Below, piece by piece: positions 13,164-20,346 of a DNA stretch of 34,218 bases (position 1 is the first letter of the stretch; each line of letters opens with the position of its first letter). The position numbers and the translations under genes were made by a program. The stretch is from Gemmatimonadales bacterium (GTDB lineage Bacteria; Gemmatimonadota; Gemmatimonadetes; Gemmatimonadales; GWC2-71-9): assembly GCA_013813675.1 (NCBI GenBank), contig JACCRH010000346.1:1-34218 (forward strand). The letters run 5' to 3'. The notes under the pieces were generated by a model. It was not told where the DNA came from and did not search any database. It worked only from the letters and a program-made list of their open reading frames with translations.

Positions 13164-13834
13164 TCCTGCTGATCGACAACTACGACTCCTTCGTCTACAA
13201 TCTCGCGCGCTACGTCCGGGAGCTGGGCGAGGTTCCGGTGGTCCGGCGGAACGATGCCATAGCGGTGGAGGAGATCCTCGGCCTGGCGCCGAGCCACGTG
13301 ATCATCTCGCCGGGACCCTGCTCACCGGCGGAGGCGGGCATCTCCACCGAGCTGGTCCGCCGAGTGGGGCCCGCCATCCCGATCCTCGGCGTGTGCCTCG
13401 GCCATCAGTGTATCGGCGCCGCCTACGGCGGGGAGATCGTGCGCGCGACCCGACCGATGCATGGCAAGACCTCCCGCATCCACCACCGCGACAGCGATCT
13501 CTTCACCGGTCTGCCCAACCCGTTTCTCGCCTCCCGCTACCACTCACTGGTCATCTCTCCCGCCTCGGTACCCCAGGAGCTGGAGGTTACCGCGACCTCG
13601 GAGGACGGTGAGATCATGGCGGTAAAGCATGCCACCCATCCGGTCTACGGAGTCCAGTTCCATCCGGAGTCGGTGCTGACCGAGCACGGCTACCGGATGC
13701 TCGACCACTTCCTGCACGGGGTGCCCTCGATGCCGCGCGAGCTGCCTCCGGCCGCCGACCACGCCCTCGTCGCCCGCCCCCGCGAGAGCGCCTCTCTCGC
13801 CGCCGATCCGCCGCCGGTGGACCTGGTACGGTGA
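13160..13834 (+). CDS. pabA: Aminodeoxychorismate synthase glutamine amidotransferase, component II
   Basis: The 224-residue class I glutamine amidotransferase has LIDNYDSFVYNL at the N-terminus, the oxyanion segment ISPGPCSP, the nucleophile Cys79 in GVCLGHQ, and His168 and Glu170 in FHPES. It supplies ammonia to PabB. The ATG overlaps the pabB stop (ATGA). After the amidotransferase fold ends near MLDHFLHG there is an unusual tail of about 35 residues rich in Pro, Ala and Arg. The TrpG and PabA forms are alike in sequence; the assignment follows the PabB partner and the mptG context. Confidence 0.9.
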   Translation: MILLIDNYDSFVYNLARYVRELGEVPVVRRNDAIAVEEILGLAPSHVIISPGPCSPAEAGISTELVRRVGPAIPILGVCLGHQCIGAAYGGEIVRATRPMHGKTSRIHHRDSDLFTGLPNPFLASRYHSLVISPASVPQELEVTATSEDGEIMAVKHATHPVYGVQFHPESVLTEHGYRMLDHFLHGVPSMPRELPPAADHALVARPRESASLAADPPPVDLVR

Positions 13835-14376
13835 TCATTGAGACGCTGGTGACGTCGCTGGCACCGGACGGGACGGTCAACTTCGCGCCGATGGGCGTGG
13901 AGTGGGACGAGGACTCGCTGGTGCTCAAGCCCTTCCTGGCCACGACCACCTTCCGGAACGTGAGCGCCAGCGGCGCCGCGGTCGTCAACCTCACCGACGA
14001 CGTGATGCTCTTCGCCCAGGCCGCGATCTCGAGCCCGCGGTTTCCTTCGTTCCCCGCGGAGCTGGTGCGCGGAGTGGTGCTGGAGGCCGCCTGCTCGTGG
14101 CGGGAGCTGGAGGTGGTGCGGGTAGACGATACGCCCCCGCGGTCGCGGATCGACACCCGGGTGGTGCACCGAGGCCGGCGGCGGGAATTCCTCGGCTTCA
14201 ACCGCGCGCGCCACGCGGTGCTCGAAGCCGCGATCCTGGCCACCCGGACGCACCTGATCCCGGCGGACCAGGTCCGGGAGGAATTCGCCAAGCTTCAGGT
14301 GATCGTGGACAAGACGGCCGGCCCCCGCGAGCAACAGGCGATGGCGATGCTCACCGAGCATGTCGCTCGCCGGTAG
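13831..14376 (+). CDS. DUF447 family protein, C1-cofactor cluster
   Basis: The 181-residue product matches the DUF447 family of methanogens and methylotrophs: IIETLVTSL, NFAPMGVEW, LKPFLATTTFRNV, AVVNLTDDVMLFAQAA, RFLGFNRARHAVLEAAILATR-like helix, and a C-terminal helical region. The fold is thought to be a split barrel similar to FMN-binding proteins. The function is not known to me, but its regular presence beside H4MPT genes suggests a step in that pathway, perhaps a flavin-dependent one. GTG 13831 overlaps the pabA stop (GTGA). The 3' end overlaps mptG by 17 bp. Confidence 0.8.
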   Translation: MIIETLVTSLAPDGTVNFAPMGVEWDEDSLVLKPFLATTTFRNVSASGAAVVNLTDDVMLFAQAAISSPRFPSFPAELVRGVVLEAACSWRELEVVRVDDTPPRSRIDTRVVHRGRRREFLGFNRARHAVLEAAILATRTHLIPADQVREEFAKLQVIVDKTAGPREQQAMAMLTEHVARR

Positions 14377-15340
14377 CGTCTTCGTTGAGACGGGCGCCCG
14401 CCTCCACTTCGGGGTGCTGGATCTGCGCGGCGCGCTGGGCCGCCGATTCGGCGGACTGGGCGCCGCGATTCCGTCGCCGTCGCTGCTCCTCGAGGTCGCT
14501 CGCTCGGAGGATGGGGTCTCCGCGGAAGGTCCGGACTCGGCGCGGGCGGCCGAGTTCGCGCGCCGCTTTCTGACCTTTCACGGCCTGGAAGGGGGAGCGC
14601 GCCTGGTGCTTCACCGGCGGATTCCGGCGCACAGCGGCCTCGGCTCGGGCACGCAACTCGGCCTGTCGGTGGCGCGGGGACTGGCCGAGGTGTACCACCT
14701 GCCGGCCGAGCCCGCCGGGCTGGCCCGGGCGGTGTCCCGAGGGCAGCGATCGGCCATCGGAACCTGGGCCTTTGCCCTCGGCGGATTTATCGTCGAGGGG
14801 GGACGCCGCCCCGGCGACGACGGCATCGCTCCGCTGATCGGCCGGTTCCCCCTGCCGGAGCGATGGCGCTACGTCGTCGCGGTGCCTCCCGGCCGTCCGG
14901 GGCTGAGCGGCGAGGCGGAGGCCGCGGCCTTCGAGCAGCTCCCACCGCCGGCGCCGGGCGAGGTGGAGCGGGTGTCTCACCTGGTGCTGATGCAACTCCT
15001 TCCCGCGCTCGTCGAGGCCGACCTCGCCGGGTTCGGCGAGGCGCTCTCGGCGGTCCAGCGGATCACCGGGGCGTGGTTCGCACCGCAGCAGGGGGGCGTG
15101 TTCGCTCCCGGCACCGGGGAGACGTTGATTCGGCGGATGGCCGGCTGGGGGGCTGCCGGCGTGGGACAGAGCTCCTGGGGGCCGGCGGTGTACGGCTTGA
15201 TCGATGGGGTGGAGGCGGGGCGCAAACTGGCCGAACGGTGCCGGGAATTCCTCGAGGGAAAAGGGCTGGTGTTCGAGGGCGGATTCGCCCGAGCCGGGGC
15301 CCGGGTGGCGAGGGGCGGACCCCCGGCCGGCAATGATTGA
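14360..15340 (+). CDS. mptG: Beta-ribofuranosylaminobenzene 5'-phosphate synthase
   Basis: The 326-residue GHMP-kinase-like protein starts VETGARLHFGVLDL, a family hallmark, and has the phosphate-binding loop RIPAHSGLGSGTQLGL (about residues 87-102), SAIGTWAFALGGFIVEGG and the C-terminal WGAAGVGQSSWGPAVYGL. MptG couples p-aminobenzoate to PRPP with loss of CO2, the committed step of the H4MPT side chain. It closes the pab-DUF447-mptG run, directly after the genes that make its substrate. The TGA stop overlaps the -35 hexamer of the promoter at 15337, so the cofactor operon ends exactly where the xoxF transcription unit begins. I see no terminator hairpin between them. Confidence 0.93.
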   Translation: MSLAGSVFVETGARLHFGVLDLRGALGRRFGGLGAAIPSPSLLLEVARSEDGVSAEGPDSARAAEFARRFLTFHGLEGGARLVLHRRIPAHSGLGSGTQLGLSVARGLAEVYHLPAEPAGLARAVSRGQRSAIGTWAFALGGFIVEGGRRPGDDGIAPLIGRFPLPERWRYVVAVPPGRPGLSGEAEAAAFEQLPPPAPGEVERVSHLVLMQLLPALVEADLAGFGEALSAVQRITGAWFAPQQGGVFAPGTGETLIRRMAGWGAAGVGQSSWGPAVYGLIDGVEAGRKLAERCREFLEGKGLVFEGGFARAGARVARGGPPAGND

Positions 15341-15365
15341 CAGTTCATTTTTCAGGCTGTATACT
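15337..15365 (+). promoter_or_regulatory. Near-consensus sigma70 promoter upstream of xoxF
   Basis: A perfect TTGACA at 15337-15342 is followed, after exactly 17 bp, by TATACT at 15360-15365 (5 of 6 to consensus). Initiation would be near 15372, leaving a leader of about 660 nt before the xoxF ATG. It is the best sigma70 match I see in the window. Confidence 0.75.
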
Positions 15366-16031
15366 GGCCCACCTAAGCCTCCCGTACTCGGCGACTTGGC
15401 CGGTTCCGAAAGCGGGTTTGGCGCGAGCCGATCGTCTCGTCGCCACTCGGCATTACCCAGGAGCCGGATGCAGTTCCAGCGGCATCACGAGAGGCAGCCG
15501 CCTCCCCCGACTGCAGTCCATTTCTGACACATCGTGGTTCAGCGGCGTCGCTGAGGAATATGATGGGCGTATTCCCGTTGGCGGACACCTTGAGTTTCTT
15601 CTCGAATCCTTCGCCGTCCCGCGGGGGCCCGGCTCACGCGCCGGCCGGCGGACGGACCGACAAGGTCTGGTGGTGCTGCCATCAACCGACGAACCCGCAG
15701 CGTACCGCCGCCGCAGCGCACCCCCCAACCCACTACATTGCGTATCCACCGCATCCACGCGGTACCCGGGCCCCGGCCGGCATCTGGCGTGCTGATGGCC
15801 GGCCGGTACATCCGGCGAGCCTCGACCGCTCGTATATCAGATCGGACCGCGGGATGGGCGCCGAGCGCGGACCGCTGTCCGCCAGGTCCTGCCTGCCGGG
15901 ACTCCCCCGACCCAACCGGCACGCATGCGGCACCCGAGCCCGGTCGCCGCTTCCGCAGTCCTCGGGTTCGCAGCAAGTGGACTCCGATTGCAGTAGAAGC
16001 AGTAGAATCACCCTTCATCCTGAGGTCAGTT
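15366..16031 (+). other. Long leader of xoxF without a recognisable gene
   Basis: About 660 bp lie between the promoter and xoxF. Frames on both strands are open for up to 150-200 residues, but the translations are Arg/Pro/Ser-rich with no family look and no convincing ribosome binding sites. Visible structure is limited to small dyads such as GACTGCAGTC and GC-rich inverted segments (GCCGGCCGGC). A tandem AGTAGAAGCAGTAGAAT just before the ribosome binding site includes TAGAAT, a possible second weak -10. I recognise no known riboswitch class. Confidence 0.45.
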
Positions 16032-17873
16032 ATGAACCGTTTCACGCAGAAGGTGCTGTCTGGCGGAATCGCGGCGGGCCTGTCGTTGGCCGTCGTGGCC
16101 TCCGCCAACGCCCAGGCGGCGCGCTCGGGGGCATGGACCCTGAATGCGCCCGAGGGCGAATGGCACATGACGGGCCGTGATTATGGCTTGCAGCGCTTCA
16201 GTCCGCTCAAGCAGATCACGACCTCCAACGTGGCCGAGCTGCGGCCGGTCTGGTCGTTCTCGACCGGAACGCTGCGCGGGCATGAGGGCAACGCCCTCGT
16301 CGTCGGCAACGTGAAGTACATCCACACCAGTTTCCCCAACATCGTGTACGCGCTCGACCTCGCCAAGCCTGGCGCGCCCCAGATCTGGAAGTACGTGCCG
16401 AACCAGTCGCCCGACGCGATTCCCATCGCGTGCTGCGACCTGGTGAACCGGGGCCTGGCGTATCACCCGAGCGGGAAGCTCTTCATCCAGCTTCTCCAGG
16501 GCGAGCTGCTCGCGCTCGACGCGAAGAGCGGCAAGGAGCTGTGGAAGGCGAAGCACCCGGATAAGTCCAATGCCGGCGTCGAGGCGACCGGGTATAAGCA
16601 GGGCGCCACGATGACCAACGCCCCGATCGTGATCAAGGACATCGTCATCGCCGGCATCTCCGGCGGTGAATTCGGCGTCCGCGGCCGGGTCTCGGCGTTC
16701 AACACCAACGACGGCAAGCACATGTGGACGGCGTACTCGACCGGACCGGACGCCGAAGTCATGATCCAGGGTGACGCCAACGCCAACTATCCTTCCCACA
16801 AGGGCAAGGACCTCGGCGTGTCGACCTGGCAAGGCGATGAGTGGAAGCGGGGCGGCGGCACCACCTGGGGCTGGTACTCCTACGACCCCGAGCTCAACCT
16901 CTTCTACTACAGCACCGGCAACCCGGGAAGCTGGAATCCCGATCAGCGCCCTGGCGACAACAAGTGGTCGATGACCATCTTCGCCCGCAACCCGCAGACC
17001 GGGATGGCGAAGTGGGCCTATCAGATGACGCCGCACGACGAGTGGGACTATGACGGCGTCAACGAGAACGTTCTCTTCGAGAGCGGCGGCAAGAAGCTGC
17101 TGGCGCACTTCGACCGTAACGGCTTCGGCTATACGCTCGATCGCACCAACGGCAAGCTGGTCGTGGCGCAGCCCTACGGTCCGGTCAACTGGGCCAAGCG
17201 GGTGGATCTGAAGACCGGCGTGCCGGAGAAGGATCCCCGGTACGGCACCACCGCGAAGAAGAACACCGAGGGCATCTGCCCCGCGGCGATCGGCTTCAAG
17301 GATCAGCAGCCCGCGGCGTACTCGCCGATGACCGGCTACTTCTACGTGCCGGCCAACCACATCTGCATGGACTATGAAGGTGTGGAAGTGAAGTACACCG
17401 CTGGTCAGCCCTATGTCGGCGCCATCGTGCGCATGTTCCCGGGCCCGGGTGGTCACCGCGGCCGGTTCATCGCGTGGGATCCGATGAAGGGCAAGGTCGT
17501 CTGGGAAGCCAAGGAAGGTCTGGCGGCCTACGGCGGCGCGCTCACCACCGCCGGCGGGGTGGTCTTCTACGGCACCATGGAGGGCTGGCTCAAGGCCCTC
17601 GACCAGAAGACCGGCAAAACCCTCTGGCAGTTCAAGACCCCCTCGGGGATCATCGGCAACCCGATGACCTACAACGGGCCGGATGGCCAGCAGTACGTGT
17701 CCGTCCTTTCCGGCATCGGTGGCTGGGCCGGCATCGGCGTGGCCGCGGGTATCGGCGCTGAGGATCCGACCGCCGGTCTCGGCGCGCTCGGCGCCTTCGG
17801 CGACGCGGGGAACTTCAGCAACCAGGGCGGTGTGCTCACCGTCTTCGCGCTGAAGAACCCGACCATGAAGTAA
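16032..17873 (+). CDS. xoxF: Lanthanide-dependent PQQ methanol dehydrogenase XoxF
   Basis: The 613-residue preprotein has a Sec-type signal (MNRFTQKVLSGGIAAGLSLAVVASANAQA) and the eight-bladed propeller of PQQ alcohol dehydrogenases with repeated GxxxW docking motifs. The adjacent cysteines C134-C135 form the vicinal disulfide over PQQ. The active site reads D339-Y340-D341; the second Asp, two residues after the catalytic one, is the lanthanide ligand that separates XoxF from calcium MxaF, which has Ala there. It oxidises methanol to formaldehyde (or formate) in the periplasm, passing electrons to XoxG. ATG 16032 has GAGG 6 nt before it. A hairpin follows 10 bp after the stop. The clade cannot be fixed without a tree; PQQ synthesis genes are not here. 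Confidence 0.96.
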   Translation: MNRFTQKVLSGGIAAGLSLAVVASANAQAARSGAWTLNAPEGEWHMTGRDYGLQRFSPLKQITTSNVAELRPVWSFSTGTLRGHEGNALVVGNVKYIHTSFPNIVYALDLAKPGAPQIWKYVPNQSPDAIPIACCDLVNRGLAYHPSGKLFIQLLQGELLALDAKSGKELWKAKHPDKSNAGVEATGYKQGATMTNAPIVIKDIVIAGISGGEFGVRGRVSAFNTNDGKHMWTAYSTGPDAEVMIQGDANANYPSHKGKDLGVSTWQGDEWKRGGGTTWGWYSYDPELNLFYYSTGNPGSWNPDQRPGDNKWSMTIFARNPQTGMAKWAYQMTPHDEWDYDGVNENVLFESGGKKLLAHFDRNGFGYTLDRTNGKLVVAQPYGPVNWAKRVDLKTGVPEKDPRYGTTAKKNTEGICPAAIGFKDQQPAAYSPMTGYFYVPANHICMDYEGVEVKYTAGQPYVGAIVRMFPGPGGHRGRFIAWDPMKGKVVWEAKEGLAAYGGALTTAGGVVFYGTMEGWLKALDQKTGKTLWQFKTPSGIIGNPMTYNGPDGQQYVSVLSGIGGWAGIGVAAGIGAEDPTAGLGALGAFGDAGNFSNQGGVLTVFALKNPTMK

Positions 17874-17882
17874 GCTGGTCAC

Positions 17883-17917
17883 CACCAGGGTTGGAGGGAT
17901 TTCCTCCGGCCCTGGTG
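17883..17917 (+). terminator. Hairpin directly downstream of xoxF
   Basis: CACCAGGG (17883-17890) pairs with CCCTGGTG (17910-17917), and inside it GGAGG pairs with CCTCC. No T-run follows, so it is more likely a transcript 3'-end stabiliser or partial terminator that lowers xoxJG relative to xoxF. Confidence 0.55.
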
Positions 17918-17940
17918 GGGGTAGATTCACTGAAGTGCAC

Positions 17941-17986
17941 GGCGCCGATCATGGGGGCGCGCAGATGCGCCCCCGCGGTCGGCGCC
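17941..17986 (+). promoter_or_regulatory. Two-tier GC hairpin in the xoxF-xoxJ gap
   Basis: The outer 8-bp stem (GGCGCCGA/TCGGCGCC) and inner 8-bp stem (GGGGGCGC/GCGCCCCC) are separated by a 4x4 internal loop and capped by GCAGAT. A direct repeat of TCGGCGCCGGTCG follows. A third stem, GCCGGGT/ACCCGGC, lies at 18025-18044. These elements may control processing or read-through into xoxJ. Confidence 0.5.
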
Positions 17987-18073
17987 GGTCGTTGTCGGCG
18001 CCGGTCGTACACGGAGTTCGGCCTGCCGGGTCGGCTCACCCGGCGACTCCCAAGCTGGAATGGATGGCACCCT

Positions 18074-18955
18074 ATGCCTCGCTCAACCCCCGGCCGCGCG
18101 GCGCTCGCGATCCTCGCCGCCGCAGGTCTCATGGCCAATCGGGCAGCCGCCCAGCAACTTCGCACCAACCTGCCGACGCCAGGCATCCTCCGGGTCTGTG
18201 CCGACCCCGACAACATGCCGCTCTCCAACGAGAAGGGCGAAGGGTTCGAGCAGAAGATCGCGGAGCTGATCGGCAGGGAATGGAATACCAAAGTGGAATA
18301 CGCCTGGTGGCCGGTGCGGCGGGGCTTCTTCAGCCGCGCGCTCAACGGCCGGTATTGCGACGTGGCGATCGAGGCTCCCTCGGGACTCGACATGGCCGGC
18401 GTGACGAAACCCTATTTCCGCTCCGGCTATTTCTTCCTCACCCGCAAGGACAGCGGCCTCGACATCAAGTCGCTCTCCGATCCCCGGCTCAAGAAGCTCA
18501 AGATCGGCGTCAACCTGCTCCACTCCGACGCCGAGAACACCCCGCCCGCCATGGCGCTGAGCCGCCATGGCGTGATCGGCAACCTCACCGGCTACAGCAC
18601 CTTCTACACCACCGAAGACCGGCCCGAGGACATCGTCGAAGGGGTGGCAAAAAAGGAAGTGGACGTCGCCATCGTGTGGGGGCCGGTGGCCGGATACTTC
18701 GCCAAGAAGTCGACCGTTCCCCTGGTGCTCACCCCGCTCGCCGAGCGGGACTCGTTGAGCGACTTCCCCTTCCGATTCAACATCGCGATGGGTGTCCGCC
18801 GGCGCGACCGGGAGCTCCGCGACAGCCTCGACGTCCTGCTGCAGCGCAAGCAGCCGGAGATCCAGGCCATCCTGAAGGAGTACCAGGTCCCGGTGTTTCC
18901 GGTCGTCGAAGAAAGCGATGACGACGACGCGCCTCCGCCCAAGCCCACTGGCTGA
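18074..18955 (+). CDS. xoxJ: Periplasmic solute-binding-like protein XoxJ
   Basis: The 293-residue preprotein has a signal peptide (about residues 1-26, ending ANRAAAQ) and a type 3 solute-binding fold: LRVCADPDNMPLSNEKGEGFEQKIAELIG, WWPVRRGFFSRALNGRYCDVAIEAPSG, TKPYFRSGYFFLTR and VDVAIVWGPVAGYFAKK. The CADPDNMPLSN segment is typical of MxaJ/XoxJ. XoxJ accompanies XoxF and is thought to help activate or assemble the apo-enzyme rather than import a solute. The C-terminus ends in an acidic, Pro-rich tail (EESDDDDAPPPKPTG). It lies 200 bp after xoxF, behind three hairpins, and 84 bp before xoxG. The upstream GGATGG is a weak ribosome binding site, which fits lower expression than xoxF. Confidence 0.9.
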   Translation: MPRSTPGRAALAILAAAGLMANRAAAQQLRTNLPTPGILRVCADPDNMPLSNEKGEGFEQKIAELIGREWNTKVEYAWWPVRRGFFSRALNGRYCDVAIEAPSGLDMAGVTKPYFRSGYFFLTRKDSGLDIKSLSDPRLKKLKIGVNLLHSDAENTPPAMALSRHGVIGNLTGYSTFYTTEDRPEDIVEGVAKKEVDVAIVWGPVAGYFAKKSTVPLVLTPLAERDSLSDFPFRFNIAMGVRRRDRELRDSLDVLLQRKQPEIQAILKEYQVPVFPVVEESDDDDAPPPKPTG

Positions 18956-19039
18956 CGCCACCCTCGATTCGGAGGCCGCCGGCCGCCTCGCAGCCGGTGG
19001 GATCTCGACCCTATATCAGTGAAAGGACTGGCTCACAGC

Positions 19040-19480
19040 ATGCGCACCTCCCTCTCCGCCACGCTCCGCCGGCTGGCCGCCGGTGGTGGCATTCTTCTGG
19101 CCGCCGTGACGGTTGGCTCCCGGCTGGAGGCCCAGGAGATTCGTGACCAGTACCACCAGGCGCCGCGGGACACCGTGTCACAGGCCGTGTACGACGGCTG
19201 GAAGCAATTCAACCTGAACTGCGCGCGATGCCACGGCGAGGATGTCCTGGGCACCACGATCGCCCCCCACCTCATCGTCTCGTTGAAGCCCCAGGGGCCG
19301 ATCAACACCAAGGAGGCGTTCCTCCAGGTGGTCTGCGCCGGCCGGCCGGCGAAGGGGATGCCGGCCTGGTGCTCCCTCGGAATGGATCCCGCCATCATCG
19401 AGAAGATCTACGCCTACGTGAAGGCGCGAAGCGACGGGAAGATGTCGCCCGGCAGGCCCGCCCGAAAAGTGCAGGGCTGA
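19040..19480 (+). CDS. xoxG: c-type cytochrome XoxG, electron acceptor of XoxF
   Basis: The 146-residue protein has a signal region ending near LEAQE and one heme-binding motif C61-A-R-C64-H65. A Met in KGMPAWCSLGMDPAIIEKIYAYVKAR is the likely sixth heme ligand, and two further Cys (VVCAGRP and AWCSLG) may form a disulfide. The position after xoxF and xoxJ identifies it as the cytochrome that takes electrons from XoxF and passes them on to the respiratory chain. The region before ATG 19040 contains GAAAGGA, but 12 nt away, longer than usual. XoxG proteins are diverse, so the name relies on context as well as on the motif. Confidence 0.88.
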   Translation: MRTSLSATLRRLAAGGGILLAAVTVGSRLEAQEIRDQYHQAPRDTVSQAVYDGWKQFNLNCARCHGEDVLGTTIAPHLIVSLKPQGPINTKEAFLQVVCAGRPAKGMPAWCSLGMDPAIIEKIYAYVKARSDGKMSPGRPARKVQG

Positions 19481-19530
19481 GCAGGCTGGAAAAGCCGTTC
19501 AACCGCGTGCAAGGTGAAAGTGAGGTCCCC

Positions 19531-20346
19531 GTGGGAAGTGGAATCGTCGCGAGTCTCTGGATGGCCGGACTCCTCCGCTCCATGGCCCCTGTCGTGGCCG
19601 ACACTCCCATGGTTCGCCTCGATGCCGCCCAGGTGGCTCGCCGGCTGGCCGCCGCGCCGGAAGCCACCGCGCCCGATCTGTCCGGCGTAGACCTGAGTGG
19701 GCTCGACCTCACGGATGTCGACTTCAAACGGGCCGATCTCACCGGCGCTCGCCTCGTCGGAACCCGACTGGCCGGCGCCAATCTCTTCAGTTGCGATCTC
19801 ACCGACGCGGTGGGAACCGATGCGGTGCTCACCAAGGCCAATATGGACGGCACGGTGTTGCGCCGGGCCGACTTTCACCGAGCCGATCTGGCCGGCGCCA
19901 GCCTCTTCGCCACGATCCTGGAAAAGACCAACCTGAGTGGGGCCAATCTGGCCGGCACCCGGATCATCGGCTATCTCCGGAGCGCCAACCTCTCGGGCGC
20001 CAGCCTCAGAAACTCCAACGCCGGCGCCGACCCGGGCAATCAGTCCATGGGGGTCATGCGGGCGACGTTCGTCGGCGCGGACCTGCGCGGCGCCGACCTG
20101 AGCGGCGCCAACCTCTACAAAGCCGATTTCTCCCACGCCGATCTCACGGGCGCCAAGCTGCCGCGAGCCAACCTCGAGAATGCCGAACTGGTACAGACCG
20201 ACTTCAGCCGCGCCGACCTGACGGGCGCCCGCCTGGCCAAGTCCAACATCGAGGGCGCGAGCTTTCGCGGCGCCAGAGGTTTGGCACAGACTCAGGGCCT
20301 GGATCAGGCCCGTAACCGGGACAAGGCGATCTTCGATGCCCAATGA
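19531..20346 (+). CDS. Exported pentapeptide-repeat protein in the xox gene run
   Basis: The 271-residue product has a short hydrophobic N-terminus (IVASLWMAGLLRSMAPVVA) that may be a signal peptide, then from about residue 50 to 250 a pentapeptide-repeat helix of the A(D/N)LxG type: DLSGVDLSGLDLTDVDF, ADLTGARL, ANLSGASL and many others. Such repeats form a right-handed quadrilateral beta helix used in protein or DNA mimicry and in scaffolding; no enzymatic residues are visible. GTG 19531 is chosen for the GAGG 5 nt upstream. It lies 50 bp after xoxG and overlaps the next gene by 11 bp, so it is probably co-transcribed with the methanol oxidation genes. Its role there is unknown. Confidence 0.78.
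   Translation: MGSGIVASLWMAGLLRSMAPVVADTPMVRLDAAQVARRLAAAPEATAPDLSGVDLSGLDLTDVDFKRADLTGARLVGTRLAGANLFSCDLTDAVGTDAVLTKANMDGTVLRRADFHRADLAGASLFATILEKTNLSGANLAGTRIIGYLRSANLSGASLRNSNAGADPGNQSMGVMRATFVGADLRGADLSGANLYKADFSHADLTGAKLPRANLENAELVQTDFSRADLTGARLAKSNIEGASFRGARGLAQTQGLDQARNRDKAIFDAQ

Noticed and set aside
11679..13834. TrpE/TrpG instead of PabB/PabA
   Set aside because: Lys in PIKGT rather than Ala in PIAGT, and the mptG context, favour PabB; no other trp gene is nearby.
15539..16168. Possible protein genes in the xoxF leader on either strand
   Set aside because: Frames are open but Arg/Pro/Ser-rich, lack ribosome binding sites and show no recognisable fold.
16026..17930. Minus-strand open frame of 634 codons opposite xoxF
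   Set aside because: It is a shadow of xoxF; the repeated His/Val/Gly composition reflects reverse reading of propeller codons.
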